64,000 nucleotides of DNA from Eledone cirrhosa (Eukaryota > Mollusca > Cephalopoda > Octopoda > Eledonidae). Both the position numbers and the translations under genes were made by a program. The stretch spans positions 361,029,573 through 361,093,572 of the forward strand of contig OZ024742.1 in the NCBI GenBank assembly GCA_964016885.1, written 5' to 3'. A model generated the notes under the pieces. The model was not told the origin of the DNA. It did not search any database and saw only the letters and a program-made list of their open reading frames with translations. Each line of letters starts with the position of its first letter. Within the stretch, counting starts at the first letter, position 1. This document shows, piece by piece, positions 1 through 8,778 of this stretch.

Positions 1-41
<41 letters not shown>

Positions 42-107
42 CTTATATATATATGTATATATATATATATACATACATAATTATATATATACATACTTAT
101 ATATATA
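1..107. repeat. (AT)n/ATAC microsatellite
   Basis: Alternating AT with interspersed ATAC and TATG steps at the window edge. No coding content. Confidence 0.95.
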
Positions 108-829
108 TCATAAAACATGTCTATAGAATCACAAGATAAAATATATACCATTTCCTCTCCCAATTAACATAATTAACTATATAAAAAATCAAATAGACCA
201 GGCTATAAGAATGAGGCTTCTATGAAGAAATCTCCAACAAATAACCGAAACTAGCCCTTTGCGTCGGCCGCAACGGAATATTTATCGAATATTTCGACAG
301 CGTAATCGCCCAGATACAGTCAATTAAACAGAATTAGGTGTAAAATAACCTTGGAGAAACTAGAATACATTTAAATACCTCTACCATGGTTTCGTCCGCA
401 TTTTGAGATTTCCAATAATTATGTAATAATTATGTAACTCGAGCACCGATTCATCAGGAGATTTGCTCTGATCTAGACACTAAATTTTCCAAAGTGATCG
501 CGCCAAGAATTCATTCAAAATGGCTAAGAATCCCGACGTAGTAGCGATCAGGTTGGAAGGGGTGTGGTAGTTGCTTACGGCTATTGGCTTTTTTGCTAGA
601 AAGCACAGCACAATACAGCCAAATTTGTATCTCAACCTAATGGGAGATTATTACATATAAAAGTTTACATATATATATACATATATATACATACACGTGT
701 CTTGCAACGGGTCACTTTGTGGCTCAATGAAAATTTAATAAATTAAACAATCAGAGCTATATATGTTATCTTGTGATTCTATAGACATGTTTTATGATAT
801 ATAGCTCTGATTGTTTAATTTATTAAATT
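101..829. repeat. Nested inverted repeats around a 600-bp core
   Basis: Positions 108-139 recur as an exact reverse complement at 766-797 (32 bp; flanks extend the match to about 45 bp with one mismatch). The second arm is itself the loop of another inverted repeat: 732-763 pairs with 798-829. The structure ends where the GIY-YIG relic begins. It could be terminal repeats of a retroelement rearranged in inverted orientation, or a foldback insertion. The core at 147-730 holds no recognisable gene; 240-310 is locally GC-richer. Confidence 0.75.
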
Positions 830-1560
830 GAAGGTAAATCTTCAACATAACTTTATAGCAAGTAACCCTAATAACGGTAGTAATAGTAGTAATAGCACTA
901 GTATAAGCAATAACACCGGGGATGACAACCCCCATATCCAAAATCCTATAGCTACCACCCGGACTTCTAAACAACATTTTAACCAGCAGACTAACACCCA
1001 GAATAATTGTAACTGTAGAGCAAATAGAACCTGCCCTTTAGATAAAAAATGCTTAATCAAGGATATCATATACTCATGCACCGTCACAACTAGCAACTCT
1101 TCAGAAACCTATGTAGGCTCCACTTCTAACTGCTTCAAAACCAGATATAATTCGCACATCCACTCGTTCAAAAAACACAGCCTGGCCAACTCCACTCACT
1201 ATGTAGCTACATACACTATCTAAAAACTAAAAATAAACCTTACACGCTTAAATGGGAAGTGATAGGTAGCGTGACTTCGTACAAACCACCTAATAAATTT
1301 TGTAACCTCTGTCTACTAGAGACCCTACTATTATCTTCTCTAACCATAACTTACTTAACAAAAAATCTGATGTGTTCGCGTCTTGCCAGCACCGCTTCCG
1401 ACATTCCTTCCAAAACTTTAAACCCAATATATAGCAATGTCAGACTTGAACCAGGCAACACCTCTAGCATCAAACCCCAAGAGCACACCTTATACCATAT
1501 CACCACACTCATTGATCCAATATAACGTAAATAGTGACATCCCTCTAAAACCCTTTACAG
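828..1560 (+). pseudogene. Penelope-like element GIY-YIG endonuclease domain, frameshifted relic
   Basis: The product resembles the GIY-YIG nuclease domain of endonuclease-bearing Penelope-like retroelements, which nicks target DNA for insertion. Seen here: an Asn/Ser-rich lead (residues about 10-60), a cysteine cluster (NCNCRANRTCPLDKKC), then the degenerate signature IIYSC...TYVGST with a downstream FKTRYNSHIHSF. The first frame stops at 1223, but a frameshift near 1195-1202 restores the family pattern (YIHYLKTKNKPYTLKWEVI) followed by FCNLCLLE in the second frame, 1202-1525. No reverse transcriptase lies upstream or downstream, so this is a fragment. It abuts the inverted repeats ending at 829. 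Family assignment is from memory of motif order; that it is a decayed nuclease is fairly clear, the exact Penelope clade is not. Confidence 0.65.
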
Positions 1561-3137
1561 TAGAATTACCTCTTTGTACATCTACTTTCGTTGTGACTGC
1601 CCCAATTGCTTGAACTACATTACACCACTATATAATTAATGTAAAATTTAAACATTGAATTGATTCTGCGGATGGAGTGCCATCGTTGGATAAGTGGAAG
1701 ACTAATTAATTTAGTAACATTGATGAGCTATATAACCTATATGCTGAGTGCAGTGAATGAAATGCAAGTGGCGTATGAGTTGTACATATATGTATGAATT
1801 GATGGTCGGATTAATGAATGGTAAGTGAGGATTGACCTCTGGTCTACCCTAGTGATAGTTAACTTTGACATCCCATCTGACATGCTTACCCAGAGCTTAC
1901 CAGTAATTATTATATATAGAAGTGATTCTATAACCCTCCCAGGTTCTACGAGTAGACTACAATTACAATGATCATTGATTTGGAGATCTGGCTCTTGGTG
2001 TGATATATTCAATTGTGGCTCTCTATAGTGGAGGATAATCACCCTAATATGAACACCTTTAATACTTCTTGATAGACTACACTGTAATTATAGATAGGAC
2101 ACTTTAAATTTAAATTTTTAGAAACTGTTTATAACCATATAAGATAGGGTCTCTTTTGAGACACCATTTAATGTACATTAGGATAATATTTAGTTATAGA
2201 AATCAGTGAGTTGCCTCCGCTCACGCATTAACTCCTCTTAGTCACACACACACTTCCGGAAAATAATACGATGTTGATTCTCGCAACTTAAACAACCTGC
2301 TATATTGGACTAAAGACCAACAAACTATGATACTCTAACATAATCATCAAACGTCCAATATTGAATCGTGGATATGTGAGGAAATTATAATCTAGATATT
2401 ACGCTCTCCGGACTGTGAAAATGGTGTTGTACACGAAAACAATATCATCGCTTTGCTACACATTTCTAATATTTTTAATATTTATAATATTTCTCTACAC
2501 ACAAGTTTCTATAACATTCATATGAAAAATACATTACCAGTACAACCCCCTTGCTACTCTTGATTACCCGCTTAAAGTGCTTGTATTACATGTAACACCC
2601 TGCCGCACTATAATATTATATAAATAAGACACACGTGCTTGCCACACGTGTAACTATTGCACACACTATCTGCTTCTGACTATCCTATCGCATTAATTTA
2701 ATGTTGTATTTTAACATTAATTTTAATTTTATCCTCTTTTGATATGAATGTAATCTTTAAATGTATACTGCCACGCTAAATGTTATAATGGATGTCGACC
2801 CACCAAGCAACAATATATGCATATGTATCTGTATGTCTCTTGGGTTGAAAAGGAGGTAATATATGTGATCATTCATTAATAAATCGCTCCGAAGAATCCA
2901 AACCTCGGTTTGGAGGAAACAATTGTAAGCATATAAATGATTTGAACAGAACTTTGATTCTTATAACTTATATATAACTGCTCTGTAAAACAACTGATGT
3001 TATTACATTGAGCTATTTATCTTACTGGTAATAAGGTAGTAATATATTACTGCCTATCACTATTTAGGGTTTGTAAAAATATATATAACAACAAAAGGTT
3101 TTGTATATGCATAACCATAAATAGTATCCATAATACT
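1561..3137. other. AT-rich stretch without recognised features
   Basis: No ORF here has a recognisable motif; the 1737-2042 minus-strand frame looks like chance. No SINE boxes or tandem repeats were seen. It could hold decayed transposon sequence beyond recognition by eye. Confidence 0.5.
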
Positions 3138-3484
3138 ATCATCATTTCATCATCATCATTTCATTTTACGTCCGCTTTTTCCCTGCTTGCAAGGGTGGGA
3201 CGGGAACTGATGCTGGCTTGATTTCTACAGCTGGATGCCCTTCCTAACACCAACCTCATTTACAGTGAGTGCTGGGTGCTTTTTTGCCGTGGCACCTCCA
3301 CGACCACTTTGCAGTGGAATGATAGGGACCCCAGCCCCTATCATCTCATTTCTACAGCTGAGTAAACTGGAGCAATGTGAAAGTGTCTTGCTCAAGGAAA
3401 CAACACATCACCCGGTCTGAGAATTGAACTCACAACCTTTCGATTGCAAGCCCAATGCTCTAACCACTAAGCCATGTGCCTCCA
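3138..3484 (-). mobile_element. SINE-A, full-length copy
   Basis: Read on the minus strand it starts with GGAGGCACATGGCTTAGTGG (A-box-like), then a B-box-like GTGAGTTCAATTCTCAG, the central block CACATTGCTCCAGTTTACTC, and a tail with GTTAGGAAGGGCATCCAGC, ending in CGGACGTAAAATGA and (ATG)n. The head implies a tRNA-derived Pol III promoter; the tail matches RTE LINE 3' ends in this window. It abuts (AT)n at its 5' side. Confidence 0.9.
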
Positions 3485-3645
3485 TATATATATATATATT
3501 TATATATATATATATGTGTATATAGTTATATATATATATATATAAGTTATATATATATATGTAAGTTCTTCTCTCTAACATTTTTATTTAATGTTCAGTC
3601 GCTTGCTTTCTGTTCCTACTCTTTCTATCCTCTCTCTCGCTCCCC

Positions 3646-3678
<33 letters not shown>

Positions 3679-3757
3679 CTTCTCTACCTCTCTCTCCCTC
3701 TCTCCCTCTCCCTCCCTCCCCCTCCCCCCCTCTCTCTATATATATATATCACAGAAA
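3485..3757. repeat. (AT)n and (CT)n microsatellites
   Basis: AT runs at 3485-3565 and a polypyrimidine (CT)n tract at about 3632-3745. Open frames here encode only repetitive YIY or SLSLS peptides and are not genes. Confidence 0.95.
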
Positions 3758-3912
3758 AAAGAGAATCAGTGTTGGGACGAAAGAAATTTACTGGACATAT
3801 TACAATTGTTTGTCTGGCAACCAGCTCGAGGCACGATCGATGTGATGGTCGAACCTGACTCTGAAATCGCGCGGTCCTCGGATACGTCTCGATTCTACGA
3901 AGCAGATTTTCT
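3758..3912 (+). repeat. Dispersed repeat R1, copy 1
   Basis: About 150 bp sharing ordered blocks with 63213-63375: GAATCAGTG, ACATTACAATTG-like, TCGAGG/TTCGAGG, ACGATC, then CGGACCTGACTCTG-like and ACGTCT. Moderately GC-rich against the background. No coding motif; class unknown. Both copies lie beside (AT)n. Confidence 0.6.
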
Positions 3913-3936
3913 ATATATATATATACATATATATAT

Positions 3937-3990
3937 CTTTTAGTCTTTTACCTGTTCCAGACATCTGGCTGAGGCCATGCTGGGGCCTAT
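3937..3990 (-). mobile_element. SINE-C 3' end fragment
   Basis: On the minus strand it reads GGCCCCAGCATGGCCTCAGC followed by CTGGAACAGGTAAAAGACTA, matching the 3' end I recall for a widespread cephalopod tRNA-derived SINE. The 5' part is missing. Confidence 0.5.
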
Positions 3991-3994
3991 ATAT

Positions 3995-4260
3995 ATATTC
4001 ATAATAATGAAAATTATTGTGTACAGTGCTCAGGTGCACTACAACTCATCAAGGGTGCATGTATAGTACATAGAATAATGTCAGGAAAGTGAACTGTGTA
4101 TGAATCATGATATAAACACACTCACACACACACACACACACACGTAATAGAGAGAGAATATCAGGTGTAGTGTTGGCAAATTTTCGGGAAGAATGCAAGT
4201 TTTGAAGGATTCAGTTTCCCAACAGCTAACAACTGATGCAGTGTGTCCCAATGTAAATGA
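3995..4260 (-). mobile_element. LINE-J (jockey/CR1-like) 3' end
   Basis: On the minus strand the C-terminal coding end (GCATCAGTTGTTAGCTGTTG) leads to CCAACACTACACCTG, a (TG)n interruption at 4118-4143, then the 3' UTR block with CACCTGAGCACTGTACACAA and a terminal ATTATT. The order matches the copy at 26540-27055. 5'-truncated. Confidence 0.7.
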
Positions 4261-4331
4261 CTATAATAATAATCAATCACTATAATCGGTTATTTTACCA
4301 GATTTTTAAAACTATTATTCATAATTATTAT

Positions 4332-4527
4332 TATGGCTGAATTGGCAGTATTCGTACAGAGTCGGACACCATGCTTTGTAGCATAGAGTTACGGCCCTTT
4401 ATGATCTGAGTTCAAATCCCGCCGAGGTTAACTTTGCCTTTCATCCTTACGGGGTCGATAAAATAAAGTACCAGTAATACACTGGGATAATTGCTGGCCT
4501 TGTGCCTAAAGTAGAAACAATTATTAT
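4332..4527 (+). mobile_element. SINE-B copy
   Basis: Head GGCTGAATTGGCAGTATTCG (A-box-like) and GAGTTCAAATCCCGCCGAGG (strong B box), body CCTTACGGGGTCGATAAAAT, tail GCTGGCCTTGTGCC then GTAGAAACAATTATTA. Complete, about 195 bp, in ATTATT-rich DNA. Confidence 0.9.
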
Positions 4528-4819
4528 GGTCATTTGCATTGGGACACACACATTTCAAGTTTCATATCTTCTCCATGCCTAAGTCTCACACACACACACA
4601 TACATATATATATATACAGTATAACAATGAAGTAGATATCACTAGGTCAGAATTCACCTAATATATTTGTTAAACAATAACTATCATTGTGTAACAGATA
4701 TATTTTAACTTCATTGTTATAACAATACTTTGAGGTTCACTGACGTACCTGTGTACGTCATCAAATACTCTATTATGTCTACAGTGATTAATTAACACAA
4801 AACATACTAAGTATATACT
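4528..4819. other. Flank with (CA)n/(TA)n and short hairpins
   Basis: Contains (CA)n-(TA)n near 4588-4615, a 13-bp inverted repeat (4619-4631 with 4711-4723) and a perfect 8-bp-stem hairpin at 4741-4760. No gene seen. Confidence 0.6.
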
Positions 4820-6900
4820 AAGTGCTGAGAAGAAAAATGCATGGAAGAGTCATTATGATAGATTACTAAATGAGGAGAATGCATGGGAAGAAGAGACCCT
4901 ACCCCATGTAGACCCTATAGAGGGACCAGCAGTACAAGTCAGCGGCAGCGTAGTAAGTAAGGCAATCAGAGATATGAAGATGGGGAAGGCAACCGGTCCA
5001 TCGAGTATAGCTGCCGAGATGCTGAAGGCATCTGGGTCTGTAGGTCACACTATAACCACACGTATCGTTAACCAGGTAATACTAGAAGGGGCCATACCAA
5101 AAGATTGGTGCAGTAGCATCATTGTCAACTGCTACAAAGGTAAAGGCGATGCACTAGATAGAGGAAACTATAGAGGTATAAAGTTGATGGACCAGGTCAT
5201 GAAAGTAACAGAAAGAGTTATAGCACAGCTGATTAGGGACCGGGTGAATATAGACGAGATGCAATTTGGGTTTGTACCAGGGAGAGGCACCACTGATGCC
5301 CTCTTCCTTGTGAGGCAATTACAGGAAAAGTACCTAGCTAAAAGTAAGCCACTCTACTTGGCATTTGTCGACCTTGAGAAAGCCTTTGACAGAGTTCCAC
5401 GTGCGGTAATCTGGTGGGCTCTTAGAAAACTAGGAGTAGATGAATGGCTTGTGAAAGCGGTACAAGCCATGTATAGGGGAGCAGTCAGCAAAGTTAGGAT
5501 TAGCAATGAGTATAGCGAGGAATTTAGCGTACAGGTTGGGGTCCACCAGGGCTCTGTTCTTAGCCCTCTCCTGTTCATCATAGTCCTGCAGGCAATAACG
5601 GAGGAGTTTAAGACCGGATGCCCATGGGAACTCCTGTATGCTGATGACCTCGCACTCATAGCTGAATCTATGGTAGAACTAGAGAATAAATTCCAAACCT
5701 GGAAGCAGGGACTAGAGAGAAAGGGCCTCAAAGTCAACATGACAAAGACTAAGGTCCTTGTAAGTAGACGAGAAAACAGAACCCAGATCCCCTCAGGGAA
5801 ATGGCCTTGCTCAGTATGTAGGAAAGGTGTAGGTAGGAACTCCATTCTCTGCCCCAAATGCAAACAGTGGGTACACAAGAGATGTAGCGGGATCTCAGGA
5901 AGCTTAATTAAGAATGTAGGATTCACATGCAGCAGCTGTGCTGAAACAGCAAGCAAACAGCCACAGGAAACAAGTACCACCAATCTCTGGGAGGGCCCTG
6001 TAGAAACAGTAGACAGCTTCTGCTACCTAGGTGACCGAATTAGCAACGGAGGTGGGTGCTCAGAAAGTACAATAACTAGGGTAAGAACGGGATGGAAGAA
6101 GTTTAGGGAACTACTACCACTGCTAGCTGCAAAAGGCTTCTCCCTCAGAATGAAAGGCAGACTGTATGATGCGTGTATCCGAACAGCGATGTTGCATGGT
6201 AGTGAGACCTGGGCGCTGAAGGTGGAAGACTTACGTAGATTAGAGAGAAACGAAGCCTGCATGCTCCGATGGATGTGTAACAGTAATATACGTGAACGAC
6301 AAAGCATAAAGGAATTGAGAGAGAGACTGAGCATAAGAGGAATCAAATGCTGCGTGCAGGAGAGGCGGTTACGCTGGTATGGACATGTGATGCGTATGAA
6401 GGATGACAGCTGCATAAAAAGGTGCAGAGCACTAGAAGTTGATGGAAACCGCGGAGTGGGGAGACCCAAGATGACTTGGGATGAGGTGATAAAAGCCGAC
6501 CTTACCCAACTACACCTCTCAAAGACAATGACACACGACCGTGACTTCTGGCGTCACGCAGTAATACAGGGTACCCGACCTCCCATGGGTACATGCTGAA
6601 GCATATAAACAATATGCCCCCACTCCCCCCACCGCAAGGTGGTCGTGGAGGTGCCACGGCAAAAAAAGCACCCAGCCCACACTGTAAAGTGGACGTGTAG
6701 GCGCCACGAAAAAGCACCCAGCACTCACTGTAAATGAGGTTGGTGTTAGGAAGGGCATCCAGCTGTAGAAATCAAGCCAGATCAGTTCCTGTATGAGCAA
6801 GGCATGGTCAGCCGACCAGACACTGCCCACAACAGGACAACCCGTCTAACCCATGCTAGCGTGGAAGAACGGACGTAAAACGGTGATGATGATGATGATG

Positions 6901-6912
<12 letters not shown>
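4820..6912 (+). mobile_element. RTE-a LINE, copy A (5'-truncated, 3' complete)
   Basis: Similarity to copy B (minus strand, 56986-59460) starts abruptly at AGTGCTGAG near 4820 and continues through the stop codon, a ~300-bp 3' UTR (6600-6890) and a terminal (ATG)n. The endonuclease and linker are absent, a typical 5' truncation by incomplete reverse transcription. The 3' UTR contains two related monomers with GCACCCAGC and the block GTTAGGAAGGGCATCCAGC shared with SINE-A, then a part specific to RTE-a (CTGACCATGCC-like, minus sense; CCCATGCTAGCGTGGAAGAA). The 3' flank is (AT)n. Confidence 0.92.
4821..6599 (+). CDS. RTE-type reverse transcriptase with PHD-like finger, truncated ORF2
   Basis: Would synthesise LINE cDNA at the nicked target. 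The frame is open from 4821 to the TGA at 6597-6599; its first ATG is at 4974, so the ATG is not the ancestral start and the N-terminal endonuclease is missing. Counting from that ATG: RT motif [12 protein letters not shown] (Asp133), motif [13 protein letters not shown], catalytic YADD at 222-225, then a C4HC3 finger with Cys279, 282, 293, 296, His301, Cys304, 319 and 322, spaced as in PHD fingers. The C-terminal part has [26 protein letters not shown] and [13 protein letters not shown], typical of RTE-clade proteins. The frame has no stop or frameshift, and the protein differs from copy B at about seven positions, so the insertion is young. It is unlikely to be mobile by itself. Confidence 0.9.
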   Translation, partial: SAEKKNAWKSHYDRLLNEENAWEEETLPHVDPIEGPAVQVSGSVVSKAIRDMKMGKATGPSSIAAEMLKASGSVGHTITTRIVNQVILEGAIPKDWCSSIIVNCYKGKGDALDRGNYRGIKLMDQVMKVTERVIAQLIRDRVNIDEMQFGFVPGRGTTDALFLVRQLQEKYLAKSKPLYLAFVDLEKAFDRVPRAVIWWALRKLGVDEWLVKAVQAMYRGAVSKVRISNEYSEEFSVQVGVHQGSVLSPLLFIIVLQAITEEFKTGCPWELLYADDLALIAESMVELENKFQTWKQGLERKGLKVNMTKTKVLVSRRENRTQIPSGKWPCSVCRKGVGRNSILCPKCKQWVHKRCSGISGSLIKNVGFTCSSCAETASKQPQETSTTNLWEGPVETVDSFCYLGDRISNGGGCSESTITRVRTGWKKFRELLPLLAAKGFSLRMKGRLYDACIRTAMLHGSETWALKVEDLRRLERNEACMLRWMCNSNIRERQSIKELRERLSIRGIKCCVQERRLRWYGHVMRMKDDSCIKRCRALEVDGNRGVGRPKMTWDEVIKADLTQLHLSKTMTHDRDFWRHAVIQGTRPPMGTC

Positions 6913-6936
<24 letters not shown>

Positions 6937-6950
6937 ATTTTTTTTGTATA

Positions 6951-7009
<59 letters not shown>

Positions 7010-7104
7010 TTATATATAAGTATGTATACGTACATACATATATGCATACAGACGTACAGTAGTATGTATATATATATACATACATGCACACATATATATA
7101 TATA
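6896..7104. repeat. (ATG)n then (AT)n/(TATG)n microsatellite
   Basis: The RTE-a terminal ATG repeats run into a long AT tract with TACATACATA and TGCACACA variants. The ORFs here are repeat translations. Confidence 0.95.
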
Positions 7105-7227
7105 TGTACGTACGGATTCACCGAACACTTATTATAATGCTCGGTGTGTTTATAAACAAACATCCCAAATTAAGCCGTACAGTGTCTAGCAACCATCGTT
7201 GCTCATTTGTTCAACACTGACAAAGGA

Positions 7228-7270
7228 ACGCTGTACTAGTTTCAAGCTTATTAGCTATCGTCAGCAACGT
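7228..7270 (-). ncRNA. Hammerhead-ribozyme-like core 1
   Basis: On the minus strand: stem I ACGTTG pairs with CAGCGT (six pairs, one G-T wobble), core CTGACGA, stem II AGCT-AATA-AGCT flanked by a T-T mismatch, then GAA and a self-complementary ACTAGT as stem III, with A at the predicted cleavage position. Identical to the copy at 7849-7891. The short palindromic stem III implies action as a dimer. No activity is shown. Confidence 0.5.
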
Positions 7271-7471
7271 ATACCTTCCTGCCAGATGGTTGAACGTCTG
7301 AAAGTATATATTTTCCTGATGCATATTAACGGCTGAGCAGCCTAATTTGCATATCGAGTGAATTAATCGGCCGGGGTATTGAAAACGATAAACAAAATTT
7401 CATTTCTCACTCTTAATATGCATAAGGAATGTATATACTTTCAGACGTTCAACCATCTGGCAGGAAGGTAT

Positions 7472-7514
7472 ACGTTGCTGACGATAACTAATAAGCTTGA
7501 AACTAGTACAGCGT
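7472..7514 (+). ncRNA. Hammerhead-ribozyme-like core 2
   Basis: Same arrangement as the other two: CTGACGA at 7478-7484, GAA at 7499-7501, ACTAGT at 7502-7507, predicted cleavage after 7508, stem I strands 7472-7477 and 7509-7514. One change (G to A at 7487) breaks a pair of stem II, so this copy may be weaker. Confidence 0.45.
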
Positions 7515-7848
7515 TCCTTTGTCAGTGTTGAACAAATGAGCATCGATGTTTGCTAGACACTGTACGGCTTAATTCGGGATGTTTGTTTACAAACACACCG
7601 AGCATTATAATAAGTGATCGATGAATACATACGTACATATATATATGTGTGCATGTATGTATGTATATATATATACATACTTATATTTAAGTAACAGCCG
7701 TACTAAGAGTGAGAAATGAAATTTCGTTTATCATTTTCGGTACCTCGGCCGATTAACTCACTCGATATGTAAATTAGGCTGCTCAGCCGTTAATATGCAT
7801 AAGGAAAGTATATACTTCCAGACGTTCAACCATCTGGCAGGAAGGTAT

Positions 7849-7891
7849 ACGTTGCTGACGATAGCTAATAAGCTTGAAACTAGTACAGCGT
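7849..7891 (+). ncRNA. Hammerhead-ribozyme-like core 3
   Basis: CTGACGA at 7855-7861, stem II 7863-7874, GAA 7876-7878, ACTAGT 7879-7884, predicted cleavage after 7885; stem I strands 7849-7854 and 7886-7891. Cleavage here and at core 2 would release a 377-nt monomer. Confidence 0.5.
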
Positions 7892-8100
7892 TCCTTTGTC
7901 AGTGTTGAACAAATGAACAACGATGGTTGCTAGACACTGTACGGCTTAATTCGGGATGTTTGTTTACAAACACACTGAGCATTATAATAAGTGTTCGGTG
8001 AATCCATACGTACATATATATATGTGTGCATGTCTGTATATATATATATACATACGTCTGTATATGTATGTACTAAGAGTGAGAAATGAAATTTCGTTTA

Positions 8101-8162
8101 TATATTTATATATATATATATATAAATATATATATATATATGTGTGTATATATATATATATC
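8101..8162. repeat. (AT)n microsatellite
   Basis: AT repeat with TGTGTG variant between the retrozyme-like cluster and a SINE-A 3' end. Confidence 0.95.
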
Positions 8163-8446
8163 ATCATCATTCATCATCATTTCATTTAACGTCCGCTTTT
8201 CCCTGCTTGCAAGGGTGGGGCCGGAACTGATTCTGGCTTGATTTCTACACCAACCCCATTTACAGTGAGTGCTGGGTGCTTTTTTGCCATGGCACCTACA
8301 CGACCACTTCTACAGCTGATTAAACTGGAGCAATGTGAAATAAAGTGTCATGCTCAAGGAAACAACACACCACCCGGTCTGAGAATTGAACTCACAACCT
8401 TTCGATTGCAAAGCCAATGCTCTAACCACTAAGCCATGAGCCTCCA
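8161..8446 (-). mobile_element. SINE-A copy with internal deletions
   Basis: The minus strand has the full head (GAGGCTCATGGCTTAGTGG; B box GTGAGTTCAATTCTCAGACC), a central block, and a shortened tail lacking the GAAGGGCATCC segment, ending in TTAAATGAAATGATG. (AT)n abuts both ends. Confidence 0.88.
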
Positions 8447-8482
8447 TATATATGCGTATATATTTATATATATATATATATA

Positions 8483-8723
8483 TGGAGGGACATGGCTTAG
8501 TGTTTAGAGCATTGGCCTTGCAATCGAAAGGTTGTGAGTTCAATTCTCAGACTGGGGTCCATATCATTCCATTGCAAAGTGGTCGTGGAAGTGCCACGGC
8601 AAAAAAGCACCCAGCACTCACTGTAAATGAGGTTGGTGTTAGGAAGTGCATCCAGGTGTAGAAATCAAGCCAGAATCAGTTCCTGTCCCACTCTTGCAAG
8701 CAGGAAAAAGCGGACATAAAATG

Positions 8724-8728
<5 letters not shown>
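8483..8728 (+). mobile_element. SINE-A copy, central block deleted
   Basis: Head GGAGGGACATGGCTTAGTG and the B box are joined directly to CATTGCAAAGTGGTCGTGG, removing the region from GTGATGTGTTG to GATGATAGGG. The tail ends CGGACATAAAATGATTATAT. (AT)n lies on both sides; it is separated from the neighbouring minus-strand SINE-A by ~35 bp of AT, giving a head-to-head pair. Confidence 0.9.

Positions 8729-8765
<37 letters not shown>
8729..8765. repeat. (AT)n microsatellite
   Basis: Pure AT run between two SINE-A copies. Confidence 0.95.
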
Positions 8766-8768
<3 letters not shown>

Positions 8769-8778
8769 CACCCTTTAT

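Larger units (their letters stand above)
7105..8100. mobile_element. Retrozyme-like cluster: direct and inverted ~377-bp units
   Basis: A unit containing AAGAGTGAGAAATGAAATTT, CAACCATCTGGCAGGAAGG, a hammerhead-like core, CGTTCCTTTGTCAGTGTTGA and GGATGTTTGTTTACAAACAC occurs on the minus strand at about 7105-7413, as a 5'-truncated plus copy at 7416-7635, as a plus copy at about 7690-8015, and as a unit start at 8075-8100. The two plus-strand cores are 377 bp apart. AT tracts with ATGTGTGCATG separate the units. Tandem units of a few hundred bp delimited by hammerheads are the layout of metazoan retrozymes, small non-autonomous retroelements. The head-to-head inversion at 7413-7416 is unusual for them. 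No ORF of note. Confidence 0.6.

Noticed and set aside
3138..3484. tRNA genes at SINE heads (A and B boxes in SINE-A, -B, -C, -D)
   Set aside because: No cloverleaf with acceptor stem could be drawn, and each head continues into a repeated body; these are SINE promoters.
3476..3943. Long ORFs through (AT)n and (CT)n tracts (also 6853-7189, 7956-8189, 24726-25304, 28801-29313, 54609-54800)
   Set aside because: They translate simple repeats into YIYIY, SLSLS or MYVCM strings; frames are open only because the repeat unit contains no stop.
4741..4760. Hairpin TGACGTAC-CTGT-GTACGTCA as a CRE-type regulatory element
   Set aside because: Two half-sites in a short palindrome, with no gene nearby and only one copy; chance is sufficient.
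5802..5939. A host PHD-finger gene
   Set aside because: The finger is in frame with RT and C-terminal RTE motifs in several copies, so it belongs to the LINE.
5354..5983. Antisense 209-codon frame opposite the RTE RT, and similar frames at 6023-6469, 57419-57865 and 57905-58534
   Set aside because: Shadows of the RTE coding strand, duplicated only because the RTE copies are; no own motif.
4820..6912. Target-site duplication for RTE copy A
   Set aside because: Both sides are repetitive (TA)-rich DNA; any duplication cannot be told from the microsatellite.
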